A stretch of DNA of 42,350 bases from positions 1 through 42,350 of the forward strand of contig CAIUHP010000044.1 in the NCBI GenBank assembly GCA_903899015.1, written 5' to 3'. Below are positions 7,669-17,504 of the stretch, one piece after another. Each line of letters begins with the position of its first letter. Position 1 is the first letter of the stretch. The notes below the pieces were generated by a model. It did not search any database, had not been told where the DNA came from, and was given only the letters and a program-made list of their open reading frames with translations. A program made the translations under genes and the position numbers. This stretch comes from an uncultured Armatimonadota bacterium (GTDB lineage Bacteria > Armatimonadota > Fimbriimonadia > Fimbriimonadales > Fimbriimonadaceae).

Positions 7669-10224
7669 GTGAAAAACAACTTGAGCCAAGCAACCAAGGC
7701 TTTTTGGGTTCAAGACCCCAACCAAGCGACCCAGGATTTGTCCTCGAGTCGCGATGGCTTAACCTCCGCCGAAGCAGGAAGGCGGCTCGCTTCAAATGGG
7801 CCGAATGTGTTAGCAGGCAAGGCTCGATCAAGCGATTTCATCCTGCTTCTTTCACAGTTTCGAAGTCCAATCATCATCCTGCTCTTAGTTGCCGCTCTCC
7901 TTTCCTTTTTCACCCGGGATCACACCGGAGCTTCGATCATTATCGGCATCGTATTCGCGAGCAATCTCCTCTCGTTCTTTCAAGAACGAGGCGCCAATGG
8001 TGCGATCACCAAATTATTGGGCCTGATTCAATCCAAAACCCGAACGCTACGCGATGGCACGCCGGTTGACTTGCCAAATTCCGACATCGTCGTCGGCGAC
8101 GTTGTGCTGCTACATGCGGGTGACATCGTTCCTGCTGACGGATTGATTCTTGAACTGAACCAGCTTTCGACGAATGAGTCCACGATGACCGGTGAGTCGT
8201 TCCCGGTCGAAAAGTCACTCGGATCGGTCGCAGCCGATGCCTCCATTTCAAAACGAACCAACTCCCTCTTCGCTGGAACGTTTGTTCAGAGTGGTTCGGC
8301 GCGATTGCTCATTTGCGCAACAGGTCAACAAACTGAGTTGGGCTCGATATCTGACTCACTTCGGAGCCGCCCTGCGGAAACGGACTTCGAACATGGCATC
8401 AGGCTCTTCGGCTTGCTCCTTATGGAAGTCACGCTCATTCTGACAATGAGCATTTTCGCGATCAATGTCTACCTGCACCGCCCCGTTATTGACTCGTTCT
8501 TGTTTGCTCTTGCACTCGCAGTTGGTTTAACCCCTCAGCTCCTCCCTGCCATTATAAGCATCAACTTGACGAAAGGGGCTCAGAAGATGGCGGCCAAGAA
8601 AGTCATCGTCAAGCGACTTTCGGCAATCGAAAACTTCGGAAGCATGAACGTGTTTTGTTCCGATAAGACCGGAACCCTCACCGAAGGGGCGGTCCGACTG
8701 AGTAGCTGCTTGGATTCACTCGGTCAGGAGTCAGAGACCGTCCATCGGTTGGCTTACCTCAATGCCAAATTTCAAGCCGGATACTCGAATCCGATCGATG
8801 AAGCCATCCTTCAGATTGAACTTGACACCGGAGATTCGATTGGCATTCATGAACTGCCTTACGATTTCCAACGAAAACGACTCTCAACCCTCATCTCGAA
8901 TGGGCAAGCGAAGACGCTGATCACGAAGGGCGAACTCAAAAGCGTTTTATCGGTCTGCCAAACGGCTAGAGGCGAATCCATCGAGCCCCACCTTACTGAA
9001 ATTGGGAAATTGCTCGAGAAATTCAGCACCGACGGATTCAGAACGATCGGAGTCGCCACCAAGCCGATTTCCACCGAGACCGTTTCGCTCGCTGACGAGT
9101 CGGCCATGAATTTCGAAGGCTTCCTGCTCCTTCAGGACCCGCTGAAAGAGAATGTTCGTCATGACATCGACGCATTGCTCAAGCTAGGAATCTCCCTCAA
9201 GATGATTACCGGTGACAATCGGTTTGTCGCCAGCAACGTAGGGAAAGCAGCCGGAATTAAGAATTCCGTTCCACTTACCGGAGATGACCTTCGCCACATG
9301 TCAGATGCGGAACTGACTCATCGGGTGAAGACTGTCGACATTTTCGCGGAGGTCGATCCTGACCAGAAACGGAGAACCATCGTCGCCCTTCAACACGCCG
9401 GATTCGTCGTTGGCTACCTGGGTGACGGCATCAACGATGCCCCTGCCTTGCATGCGGCTGACGTGGGCATCTCGGTATCCAATGCGGCTGATGTTGCACG
9501 AGAAGCTGCCGACTTTGTCTTGCTTGAAAAAGATTTAGGTGTCCTTGAGCGAGGTGTCGTCGAGGGAAGGACAACCTTTGCAAACACCCTGAAGTACATC
9601 TTCATGGCAACCAGCACTAATTTCGGCAACATGTTCAGCATGGCGGGAGCATCCTTATTCCTGCCCTTTCTTCCCTTGCTTCCCAAGCAGATACTCCTCG
9701 GCAATATGCTGACCGACTTCCCCGAAATGAGTATCAGCACCGACAGCGTCGACGCGAGCATGATCGATGTTCCCCAAACATGGAATGTCCAATTCATCAA
9801 GCGATTTATGGTTGTGTTCGGACTGACGAACTCCGTCTGCGACTACCTCACATTTGGCATTCTCTTACTGGCAATGCACTCCACCCCAACTCAGTTCCGA
9901 ACCGGGTGGTTCATCGAAAACGTTGTCACGGGTGCACTCATCGTCCTTGTCGTTCGGTCGCGCTATCCGTTCTGGAAGAGTCGTCCGAGTCGACTTTTGA
10001 TGTCGATGATTGCCATCACTGTGGTCGTTGCTCTCGCACTGCCCTATTCCCCATTGGCACCGTTGTTAGGGTTCGAACCACTTTCTGCATGGTTCATTCT
10101 CGCACTCGTGGGAATAACCGTGTTCTATATCGTCGTTACTGAAACGTGCAAATGGTTCTTTTATCGGTCGAATACTTTACCGATCCACCCTCGCCTACAA
10201 AGAGCTCGCCGACACCACCGTTAG
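7669..10224 (+). CDS. mgtA: magnesium-translocating P-type ATPase (MgtA/MgtB class)
   Basis: This 851-residue inner-membrane P-type ATPase starts at GTG. The family elements appear in order: an N-terminal cation-ATPase domain (GLTSAEAGRRLASNGPN), TM1-TM2 at about 57-104, the actuator TGES at about 174-177, TM4 with LTPQLLPAIIS near 287-297 (typical of the MgtA class IIIB rather than the PEGL of Ca2+ pumps), the phosphorylated Asp332 in DKTGTLTEG, TGDN near 515, GDGINDAP near 586 and a bundle of C-terminal TM segments. By family knowledge it imports Mg2+ at the cost of ATP. It follows the PNPOx-like gene by 17 bases. It runs into the end of ackA on the other strand, with a 30-base tail-to-tail overlap. 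Confidence 0.92.
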   Translation: MKNNLSQATKAFWVQDPNQATQDLSSSRDGLTSAEAGRRLASNGPNVLAGKARSSDFILLLSQFRSPIIILLLVAALLSFFTRDHTGASIIIGIVFASNLLSFFQERGANGAITKLLGLIQSKTRTLRDGTPVDLPNSDIVVGDVVLLHAGDIVPADGLILELNQLSTNESTMTGESFPVEKSLGSVAADASISKRTNSLFAGTFVQSGSARLLICATGQQTELGSISDSLRSRPAETDFEHGIRLFGLLLMEVTLILTMSIFAINVYLHRPVIDSFLFALALAVGLTPQLLPAIISINLTKGAQKMAAKKVIVKRLSAIENFGSMNVFCSDKTGTLTEGAVRLSSCLDSLGQESETVHRLAYLNAKFQAGYSNPIDEAILQIELDTGDSIGIHELPYDFQRKRLSTLISNGQAKTLITKGELKSVLSVCQTARGESIEPHLTEIGKLLEKFSTDGFRTIGVATKPISTETVSLADESAMNFEGFLLLQDPLKENVRHDIDALLKLGISLKMITGDNRFVASNVGKAAGIKNSVPLTGDDLRHMSDAELTHRVKTVDIFAEVDPDQKRRTIVALQHAGFVVGYLGDGINDAPALHAADVGISVSNAADVAREAADFVLLEKDLGVLERGVVEGRTTFANTLKYIFMATSTNFGNMFSMAGASLFLPFLPLLPKQILLGNMLTDFPEMSISTDSVDASMIDVPQTWNVQFIKRFMVVFGLTNSVCDYLTFGILLLAMHSTPTQFRTGWFIENVVTGALIVLVVRSRYPFWKSRPSRLLMSMIAITVVVALALPYSPLAPLLGFEPLSAWFILALVGITVFYIVVTETCKWFFYRSNTLPIHPRLQRARRHHR

Positions 10225-11340
10225 CGTTTCATTCGCAATCTGTCGCTCTTCATCGGTTGGAACGATCCACACGGATGGTTGATGGTCGCCGCTCAGGCAG
10301 GTGATTCCATCGGCGGTTTGGATGGATTCCACGTGATCGACTCCGAACACTTTCAATCGACCACAAATTCGTTGCCGCATGTCGTCCGAGTGCTCGCCAA
10401 CACCGCCCGAAAACACTAAGGCGTCCAACCCTCCCAAGACGACCACGTACGAACCCACATACTTAGCCACTCGATAGGCAAAACTTTCAAGGGCAAACTC
10501 TGCCGCGAGATCTCCAGCTTTCGCGGCATTCTCTAAGACTCGAACATCGGCGGAACCTCCGGAAAGCCCTAACAATCCAGATTTTGAATTCAAAAGTTGA
10601 TCGGCTTCCTGAACCGTCATTCCCGTTTCGCGCAGCAGGTAAAGCACCGCACCGGGGTCAATATCTCCTGAACGCGTTCCCATGATCAAGCCTTCAAGAG
10701 GAGTCATTCCCATGCTCGTCTCAACGCTCTTGCCGTCTTTCAAGGCACACACACTCGCCCCACTACCAAGGTGGCAAGCAACGATTCGACCCGTTTCACT
10801 TCCCCGCACTCGTGCGATTTCATTTGCTACGTATTGATAAGAAATACCGTGGAAACCATATCGCCGCACATGTAGTTGGTCCTCAACGAACTTTGGAACG
10901 GCATACCGATACGCAAGTGGAGGAAGCGTTCGGTGGAAGGTCGTGTCAAACACCGCAACCTGGGGAACGGAAGGAAGCTGATCAGAAACCGCTTCAAGGA
11001 CTTCGAGGTCTCGTGAATTATGGAGAGGGGCCAAGGGAGCTAGTTTGCGAATCTCTTCGAGAACTGACGCATTGACAATTGTCGAACCCTCAAACCGATC
11101 ACCGCCATGCACGACACGGCAACCCACCGCTTCAACGGGTCCAACTTCCTGAAGTACAAGTTGAACCGCGTTCAAGTAACTCACTCGACCGACTGATCGC
11201 TCCGAACCCTCACGCCTCAAAACAGCGTCCGCCCCGCCCAAGCGGTCCACGATTCCTCGCACCAATACGGACTTGGTTGTCAGATCGTAGGACGCGAACT
11301 TGAGCGTTGAGCTTCCTGCGTTAAGAGCCAGAACGTTCAT
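10195..11340 (-). CDS. ackA: acetate kinase
   Basis: AckA interconverts acetyl phosphate plus ADP with acetate plus ATP in the cytoplasm. The 381 residues include the N-terminal ASKHA phosphate-binding motif [12 protein letters not shown], then [23 protein letters not shown], the family signature [13 protein letters not shown] and [11 protein letters not shown], and near the C-terminus [12 protein letters not shown]. Its ATG overlaps the stop of the phosphoketolase gene by four bases (ATGA). This gives translational coupling with the enzyme that supplies acetyl phosphate. It is slightly shorter than the usual 395-400 residues, but all motifs are present. Confidence 0.95.
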   Translation of the reverse strand: MNVLALNAGSSTLKFASYDLTTKSVLVRGIVDRLGGADAVLRREGSERSVGRVSYLNAVQLVLQEVGPVEAVGCRVVHGGDRFEGSTIVNASVLEEIRKLAPLAPLHNSRDLEVLEAVSDQLPSVPQVAVFDTTFHRTLPPLAYRYAVPKFVEDQLHVRRYGFHGISYQYVANEIARVRGSETGRIVACHLGSGASVCALKDGKSVETSMGMTPLEGLIMGTRSGDIDPGAVLYLLRETGMTVQEADQLLNSKSGLLGLSGGSADVRVLENAAKAGDLAAEFALESFAYRVAKYVGSYVVVLGGLDALVFSGGVGEHSDDMRQRICGRLKVFGVDHVESIQTADGITCLSGDHQPSVWIVPTDEERQIANETLTVVSASSL

Positions 11341-13721
11341 TTATCGTATGGCCAAGTCCAATTTGCGATTTCTGGCATGTCTTCACCGTGCTCGCAAATG
11401 TAGCGAGTGTGCTCCATAAGCTGATCTCGAACGGTTTGTTTGAGATGAGCGGCATGGTATCCCAGACTCGGTACTCGATCAATGACATCTTGGACAAGAT
11501 GGAATCGATCCACTCGGTTTCGGACGCACATATCAAAGGGAGTCGTCGTGGTTCCTTCTTCGACATATCCACGGACGTGGATATTGTTGTGCCCCGCTCT
11601 TCGGTAGGTCAACCGGTGAATCAACCAAGGGTATCCGTGGAAAGCAAAAATGACTGGTTTGTCGGTGGTGAAGAGTTCATCAAAATCCACGTCATTCATT
11701 CCGTGAGGGTGCTCGGTATGGGGCTGGAGCACCATTAAGTCCACCACATTCACAAGTCGAATGCGAAGCTCGGGCCGATGCTTTCTCAGAATAGAAACCG
11801 CAGCGAGTGCTTCAAGAGTCGGCACATCTCCCGCGCAGGCTAAAACAACATCCGGGTCCGCATTCTCGTCGTTGCTGGCCCATTTCCAGATTCCCGCACC
11901 CGCCGAGCAATGATTAACGGCTTCGGCCATGTCTAGGAATTGAAGCGCAGGTTGTTTACCGGCAACAATCACGTTTACATAGTTTCGACTGCGCAAGCAG
12001 TGATCACCAATCGCTAATAACGTGTTTGCATCCGGGGGGAGATACACCCGAACGATTTCAGCTTTCTTATTGATCACGTGATCTAGAAAACCGGGATCTT
12101 GGTGGGAAAATCCGTTGTGATCCTGCCGCCAAACGTGAGAGGTCAACAGGTAGTTGAGCGAAGCGATTGGCCGTCTCCAGGGAATGTTTCTTGTCACCTT
12201 CAGCCATTTCGCATGCTGATTGAACATCGAATCGACGATATGGATGAACGCTTCATAGCAGGAAAGAAATCCATGACGACCAGTGAGCAGATACCCTTCG
12301 AGCCAACCTTGGCAATTGTGCTCGCTCAAGATTTCCATCACTCGCCCGTCTCGGGCTAGGAACGCATCATCATCTGGCTCGATTTCATCTTCCCAGGTCC
12401 GACCAGTAACTTTAAGGATGTCTCCCAAACGATTGGAAGCAGTTTCGTCCGGACCAAAGACGCGGAAGTTCTTTGCTGCATCGTTTAACTTCATGACGTC
12501 CCGCAGATATTCTCCAAGGCTCCGAGTGGACTCATGCACCACGCGCCCCGGCTGAGGAACGTCAACCGCATACGATCGGAAATCGGGAAGGTGAAGGTCC
12601 TTTAGCAATAGTCCGCCGTTCGCAAAAGGAATCGCACTCATGCGTTGTTCGCCGACGGGAGCAAGCGCTCGGAGTTCTTCAATCAGTCGGCCGTCAGCAT
12701 CAAATAATTCCTCCGGGCGGTACGACTTCAACCACTCTTCAAGAATCGCTAAATGCTCTGGTTTCTCAAGGTTGGTCAACGGCACCTGATGGGATCTCCA
12801 GTTACCCTCTGTTTTCTTGCCGTCAACTGACTTTGGACCCGTCCAGCCTTTGGGAGTGCGGAGAATGATCATCGGCCACTTGGGGCGCTCCGTATTGCCT
12901 TCTTCTCTTGCCTGTTTCTGAATTCGTTTGATCTTCTCGATCGCCGTTTCGAGGACTTGGGCCATCCGTTCGTGAGTTGGGATGGGATCGGAACCTTCTA
13001 CCCACAAAGGTTCATAGCCATAGCCCACCGTGAGCGATTCTAACTCTTCGTGCGGAAGTCGGCTTAGCACCGTGGGGTTCGCGATCTTAAAGCCATTAAG
13101 GTGAAGAATCGGAAGCACCGCACCATCGTTTGCGGGATTGAGAAACTTGTTCGAGTGCCATGCGGCCGCTAAGGGCCCGGTCTCTGCTTCGCCATCTCCG
13201 ATCACGCAGAAGACCATCAAGTCGGGATTGTCAAACGCCGCACCATAGGCGTGCGACAGCGAATAACCTAATTCGCCCCCTTCGTGAATGGATCCGGGAG
13301 TTTCAGGAGCGGCGTGGCTAGGAATACCGCCCGGAAAAGAAAACTGCCTAAACAGTTCTTTCATTCCGGCGACGTCTTCGGAAACTGCCGGATAGACCTC
13401 GCTGTAAGTTCCTTCTAGATAAGTGTTTGCCACCATTCCCGGTCCGCCATGACCGGGTCCACATATATAGATTGCCTTTAAGTCATGCCGCTTGATCGCC
13501 CGATTAAAGTGAACATAGAGAAAATTCAAGCCCGGGGTCGTTCCCCAGTGTCCGAGGAGGCGCGGTTTAACGTCTTTGAGCCGGAGGGGCTCGCGCAGAA
13601 GCGGATTGTCAAGAAGATAGATTTGACCAACCGAGAGGAAGTTCGCTGCCCGCCAATAGGCGTTAATCAATTCAAGTTCGGAGGAGGAGATTGGAGGCGT
13701 TGAGTTGGTTTGATTTGGCAT
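11337..13721 (-). CDS. xfp: phosphoketolase (xylulose 5-phosphate/fructose 6-phosphate)
   Basis: This thiamine-diphosphate enzyme cleaves xylulose 5-phosphate (and often fructose 6-phosphate) with phosphate to give acetyl phosphate plus glyceraldehyde 3-phosphate or erythrose 4-phosphate. At 794 residues it has the usual length. Hallmarks are [16 protein letters not shown], the signature [17 protein letters not shown], the ThDP/Mg motif [20 protein letters not shown] and the phosphoketolase segment GYGYEP. The C-terminal half has ENCQ-like [19 protein letters not shown] and [15 protein letters not shown]. It is the first gene of a two-gene operon with ackA, a complete route from sugar phosphate to acetate plus ATP. 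Confidence 0.96.
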   Translation of the reverse strand: MPNQTNSTPPISSSELELINAYWRAANFLSVGQIYLLDNPLLREPLRLKDVKPRLLGHWGTTPGLNFLYVHFNRAIKRHDLKAIYICGPGHGGPGMVANTYLEGTYSEVYPAVSEDVAGMKELFRQFSFPGGIPSHAAPETPGSIHEGGELGYSLSHAYGAAFDNPDLMVFCVIGDGEAETGPLAAAWHSNKFLNPANDGAVLPILHLNGFKIANPTVLSRLPHEELESLTVGYGYEPLWVEGSDPIPTHERMAQVLETAIEKIKRIQKQAREEGNTERPKWPMIILRTPKGWTGPKSVDGKKTEGNWRSHQVPLTNLEKPEHLAILEEWLKSYRPEELFDADGRLIEELRALAPVGEQRMSAIPFANGGLLLKDLHLPDFRSYAVDVPQPGRVVHESTRSLGEYLRDVMKLNDAAKNFRVFGPDETASNRLGDILKVTGRTWEDEIEPDDDAFLARDGRVMEILSEHNCQGWLEGYLLTGRHGFLSCYEAFIHIVDSMFNQHAKWLKVTRNIPWRRPIASLNYLLTSHVWRQDHNGFSHQDPGFLDHVINKKAEIVRVYLPPDANTLLAIGDHCLRSRNYVNVIVAGKQPALQFLDMAEAVNHCSAGAGIWKWASNDENADPDVVLACAGDVPTLEALAAVSILRKHRPELRIRLVNVVDLMVLQPHTEHPHGMNDVDFDELFTTDKPVIFAFHGYPWLIHRLTYRRAGHNNIHVRGYVEEGTTTTPFDMCVRNRVDRFHLVQDVIDRVPSLGYHAAHLKQTVRDQLMEHTRYICEHGEDMPEIANWTWPYDK

Positions 13722-14080
13722 GAGCAGACTCGTTGACGACTAGAACGACAGGTTGTTCCCGGATCAAGATGACTCTTCATTCGATTCGCAATGGAATTCA
13801 CCTGGTCACTAGAACATTAGCCGCACTTCTAAGCCATCACCAAGATTCAGATACGGTTTTTCTGAATCGCTCGACGTTGAGGGATAGGCTCAATTCGTAC
13901 ATTAGGAACTTGAGTATATCCACAGAACCGATCCATTGTTCCGATCGATTATTCGACAGTTGGAGCCTTGCCTTCACGGCAAATCACCCTCGCTCTATCG
14001 CCTTTCTCAGGGGAGATGTAAACTCGACCCAGGTGCCACCGACCTAACCTGGGGTTCTTGGTGACGTCCTCCAAAAAACC
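13722..14080. other. divergent intergenic region between xfp and a large glycosidase-like gene
   Basis: This 359-base region contains the upstream sequences of two divergent genes. A 7-bp inverted repeat, GATTCAG (13844-13850) and CTGAATC (13862-13868), lies 123-147 bases upstream of xfp. GAAC and GTTC half-sites flank GACAGGTT near 13742. A 104-residue open frame on the + strand (13733-14047) has no convincing protein features and I do not call it a gene. No promoter is clear enough to place. Confidence 0.4.
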
Positions 14081-17000
14081 ATGAGCTTGATTTTTGCTTT
14101 ACTTGTGATTGCCGGACATCGAACCGCAATTGGACCGACGGTGGATGCAGTAGGCATGCCGGTTGACATTGCTTCAAGCGCCTATCAGTATCGGGCGGAC
14201 CGCGCTCCCAGTGCGAATGCTCCCGAGAGTTGGCTAGCCCTCATGCACTTTGCTCATGTGCCGCTGAATGCCGTCGACATCAAATCACCCATCCTGCAGA
14301 CGGTCACAACTGCCCTGCTTTGGGAAGAAATTCGACCGATTCAGAGCGTTAAATTGACATGGTCTCCCGGAGCAAAAAGAATCCCACCCGCCTCCATGAT
14401 TCAAGTGAACGCCCTCATGAATCAGGGAGGTTCGAGTTCCTGGTGGAACAACCTCCGTTCGACTGAAGTGACTCAATCGCCAAGTTTCAACCAAGAAAAT
14501 CATGAAGTCACGATTCCGATTGGACTTCAAACATGTGGAATCGTTTTGAGTCTCAAGGGCGGCGCAAAGGCCGCTGATTTCGATACCCCTAAAGTCAACG
14601 TCTTAGTTGCAGACGTTTGGAAACAGATGGACGTTGAGATCGAATGGGGGTTCGAGCCCGGACGGAAGTCGAAAGATTATTCGGGCCGTTTGACCACATA
14701 TGACGGTCGAATTTCCAGCGTTCAACCCATTGAAGATGACTTTCAAACCCGCGTCGACGGGCCGCTTTCTTGGTCGTCAAAAACCAATGCCTCTCCCCGC
14801 CGCGGAATTAAAATCTCGTTGTTGTACATGGGGACTTCGAAGTGGCGCAAGGTTCAACCTTACACTTCACAACCGGACGATGTCTCTCGATCCATCGTGA
14901 CCGTTTGGACTCGATCAGGAAGCTTCTCGTTTCTCGCTTCTGACCTCGAAAATGGTCCCATTCTGGCTCCTGAATATGGCTTTTTTGTTCGGCGGCTCCA
15001 TGGAACTCGCCCATCCAAACCAGTTGAACCAACCCTCAACTTATTTCCTTCTACGCTCTCAGCGAAAATGAACGAGATCGCGGGTCAACCTGAGCTCAAG
15101 GGTTGGGGTTCCGACGAAACCCCTTGGTTTGGCTCCAATCCCACTAGCGAAGATATTGACGTCCTTGGCATCCATTTCCCCGAGCATTCCGTCGCGATGC
15201 ACCCTGGTCAGTCCGTTGATGTAGTTGCCGAGTGGAAAAGCCCGATTTCTGGACTCGTGACTCTGCAAGGCAGTCTTACTCATGCACAAGCCGGTAGCAA
15301 CGGAGTTGACTGGTGGGCATTCTCTCACCATGCTTCCGTTAGTCAACTATTAGCCCACGGCAATTCAAACGGATCGGGCAGTCAAAGAATCTCGTCCCTT
15401 AAACCAATCCGAGTAGAGGTTGGCGACACACTGTCCATCGTTGTCGGTCCCAAAGGGGATCATCGATGCGACACGAACCTATTGGAAATGACAGTCGCCG
15501 AAGTTGGGGGTGCGAAACGGTTTTGGAACCTGGCAGACGACGTTGCTGCAGACCCACTTGCAGGTAACCCTCATGCCGATCGTTTTGGCAACCCGAACGT
15601 CTGGCGCTTCTGTTCAGAAATCCCTCTTCCTACCGGCAGCACCTCAGCTTCCGAGCCGCCGATCGATCTACAGTCAAAGGCAAAAACCGCTACCGAATAT
15701 GTCTCAGAGCTGAAGACGCGAAATCTCCAAACGATTCGTCAAGCAACCCGAAGTCATGCCGAGCCAACCTGGGAAGATGCGGTGACCGCCACTCGAGGTT
15801 CAGATTTGCCTCCCCATCCTGCGCCACCCATCGGTTCGGAGCCGGTCATGAAAGTCGATGTTCCTTCCGCTCGACTCACTTCCCAGTGGAACTTGAGCAC
15901 TTGGCATCTGCTTCGACACTGCGCTGCCAATCCCAAAACGGGCAAGCTTTGGTTCAACGATTTTCCTTATGGAATTCTCGCGGCTGAGACCTATCTCGTG
16001 CTTTCCGTCCTCGACCAAATTGGTTCTCACGACGCAGCTGCCGATGGATTTGACCAGTGGCTATCTTTGCCCCTCGACCGCAACCCTCCGGGAACCGATC
16101 CTGCTCACATGTTGCCTGCTCATCCGGTGGGTCTCTTCTCTGAAGGGCAAGGTGCATTTACCTATGCGGAAGGTCCAGACGGCTACGGTGGGCAGATGGA
16201 CGGGATCCACGCCTTCGGCCCGGGATCGATTGGCTGGGCGCTGACTCAGCACTTTTGGATGACGGGCGATAAGGCTTGGCTAAAAGCCAACGCATCCCGT
16301 CTGATTGCAAACGCGGAGTGGATGCTTAGGCAAAGGAAGTTGAATGAAATGGCCCTGCCCGGAGGAGCCCGACTTTGGTGTAAGGGGCTCCAACCCGCCC
16401 TTCAGGTCACACCCGACAGCGGCGGACTCTGGATGCAATTTTACGAATGCGAAGCCTATTATTGGGCTTCCGTTTCACGATTAGCCACCACCTTAGCCGA
16501 AGTCGACCCGTCTGGCGCGTCTCGACTGAAGAAAGAATCGGAACAGTATCGAAAGGACCTGCTTTGTGCGGTGGAACGGTCCATCACGTTATCTCCTGTC
16601 GTCCCCATTCGAGATGGGACCTTCCATTCGGTACTTCCCTTCGCCTGCTACGTTCGCGGACTCAGCAATGGAGCGTGGGGCTGGCAACGAGAAGGTTCCG
16701 GTAGCCATGTCGGGCCACTCTACTGGGACACGGTGCAGACTGGTGCCGCTCTCGTTAGCCCCGCTGAATTACTTCCTACAAGCGATGTTCGCATTCAGGG
16801 TTACCTCGATGTTCTTGAAGATCGGCTTCTACTAGAAAACGAGAATGTCGGGACTCGCAACTGGTTTTATAAGGGCTGGCAATATCAGGGGGGCCTCGAA
16901 CGCCAGGCGAACATGCACCTTGCTGCCGATGACATTCCGGTGTTTCTCAGGTCATTCTTTAACTGCTACGCAGTAGATATCCTGCCGAAAGATGGATACG

Positions 17001-17422
17001 TGTTCAACGAACATGCAGTCCATGGGCCACCCGATAAGATCTTCGAGGAAGCGGCGTTTATCGAGCGATTCAGAAATTTGCTCGTCATGGAGTCGGGTTC
17101 AACTCTTTGGATAGGTCGCGGTACCCCTAGAAGCTGGCTGGAAGATGGAAAACACATTTCAGTCAAATATGCACCGACCGCCTTTGGAGACATCGATTTC
17201 GATATCACGTCTCATGTTAAAAGTGGACGAATCATTGCAAAGATATCGGTCCCCGGAAGAAAACCTGCTACCGCAGTCCTTCTTCGACTCCGACACCCGG
17301 AATCGAAACCTATCCGATCGGTTTCGATCAACGGGAAACCCTGGCGCGACTTCGATCCTGTCAAGGAAATCGTCAAGTTGAATGGCTTTGTAGGTCAAGT
17401 CACGGTTGAAGTCACCTATTGA
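14081..17422 (+). CDS. very large secreted six-hairpin glycosidase-like protein
   Basis: The product is 1113 residues. A short hydrophobic start (MSLIFALLVIAGHRTAIG) suggests export. The N-terminal 500 residues are beta-rich and contain a stretch with SGLVTLQGSLTHAQAGSNGVDWWAF and VEVGDTLSIVVGPKGDHRCD, resembling jelly-roll modules that wrap sugars. After a linker near residue 530-590, a helical barrel begins (LSTWHLLRHCAANPKTGK, then FPYGILAAETYLVLSVLD). It carries QMDGIHAFGPGSIGWAL and TGDKAWLKANASRLIANAEW, typical of (alpha/alpha)6 glycoside hydrolases. The C-terminal beta domain has RSVSINGKPWRDFD, like the domain that closes GH78 and GH95 enzymes. No exact family, substrate or catalytic acid can be named. 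It stands alone, followed by a terminator. Confidence 0.75.
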   Translation: MSLIFALLVIAGHRTAIGPTVDAVGMPVDIASSAYQYRADRAPSANAPESWLALMHFAHVPLNAVDIKSPILQTVTTALLWEEIRPIQSVKLTWSPGAKRIPPASMIQVNALMNQGGSSSWWNNLRSTEVTQSPSFNQENHEVTIPIGLQTCGIVLSLKGGAKAADFDTPKVNVLVADVWKQMDVEIEWGFEPGRKSKDYSGRLTTYDGRISSVQPIEDDFQTRVDGPLSWSSKTNASPRRGIKISLLYMGTSKWRKVQPYTSQPDDVSRSIVTVWTRSGSFSFLASDLENGPILAPEYGFFVRRLHGTRPSKPVEPTLNLFPSTLSAKMNEIAGQPELKGWGSDETPWFGSNPTSEDIDVLGIHFPEHSVAMHPGQSVDVVAEWKSPISGLVTLQGSLTHAQAGSNGVDWWAFSHHASVSQLLAHGNSNGSGSQRISSLKPIRVEVGDTLSIVVGPKGDHRCDTNLLEMTVAEVGGAKRFWNLADDVAADPLAGNPHADRFGNPNVWRFCSEIPLPTGSTSASEPPIDLQSKAKTATEYVSELKTRNLQTIRQATRSHAEPTWEDAVTATRGSDLPPHPAPPIGSEPVMKVDVPSARLTSQWNLSTWHLLRHCAANPKTGKLWFNDFPYGILAAETYLVLSVLDQIGSHDAAADGFDQWLSLPLDRNPPGTDPAHMLPAHPVGLFSEGQGAFTYAEGPDGYGGQMDGIHAFGPGSIGWALTQHFWMTGDKAWLKANASRLIANAEWMLRQRKLNEMALPGGARLWCKGLQPALQVTPDSGGLWMQFYECEAYYWASVSRLATTLAEVDPSGASRLKKESEQYRKDLLCAVERSITLSPVVPIRDGTFHSVLPFACYVRGLSNGAWGWQREGSGSHVGPLYWDTVQTGAALVSPAELLPTSDVRIQGYLDVLEDRLLLENENVGTRNWFYKGWQYQGGLERQANMHLAADDIPVFLRSFFNCYAVDILPKDGYVFNEHAVHGPPDKIFEEAAFIERFRNLLVMESGSTLWIGRGTPRSWLEDGKHISVKYAPTAFGDIDFDITSHVKSGRIIAKISVPGRKPATAVLLRLRHPESKPIRSVSINGKPWRDFDPVKEIVKLNGFVGQVTVEVTY

Positions 17423-17461
17423 CCAAGCAGAGCGAGCATAGCGATCCCAGGAATATCAAGA

Positions 17462-17488
17462 CCCCGTTGAAACTAGCTCTCAACGGGG
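17462..17488. terminator. terminator hairpin between convergent genes
   Basis: The 9-bp arms CCCCGTTGA (17462-17470) and TCAACGGGG (17480-17488) pair perfectly around a nine-base loop, followed by AAGTATTTATT on the + strand. It lies between the convergent ends at 17422 and 17505 and could serve both. Confidence 0.75.
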
Positions 17489-17504
17489 CCAAGTATTTAT
17501 TGAG

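Noticed and set aside
7515-8069. 184-residue open frame on the + strand
   Set aside because: It lies across the end of the PNPOx gene and the start of mgtA in another frame and shows no protein-like features.
13733-14047. 104-residue open frame in the xfp upstream region
   Set aside because: Composition is rich in Ser, Thr, Arg and His, with no family, signal peptide or good ribosome-binding site; treated as non-coding.
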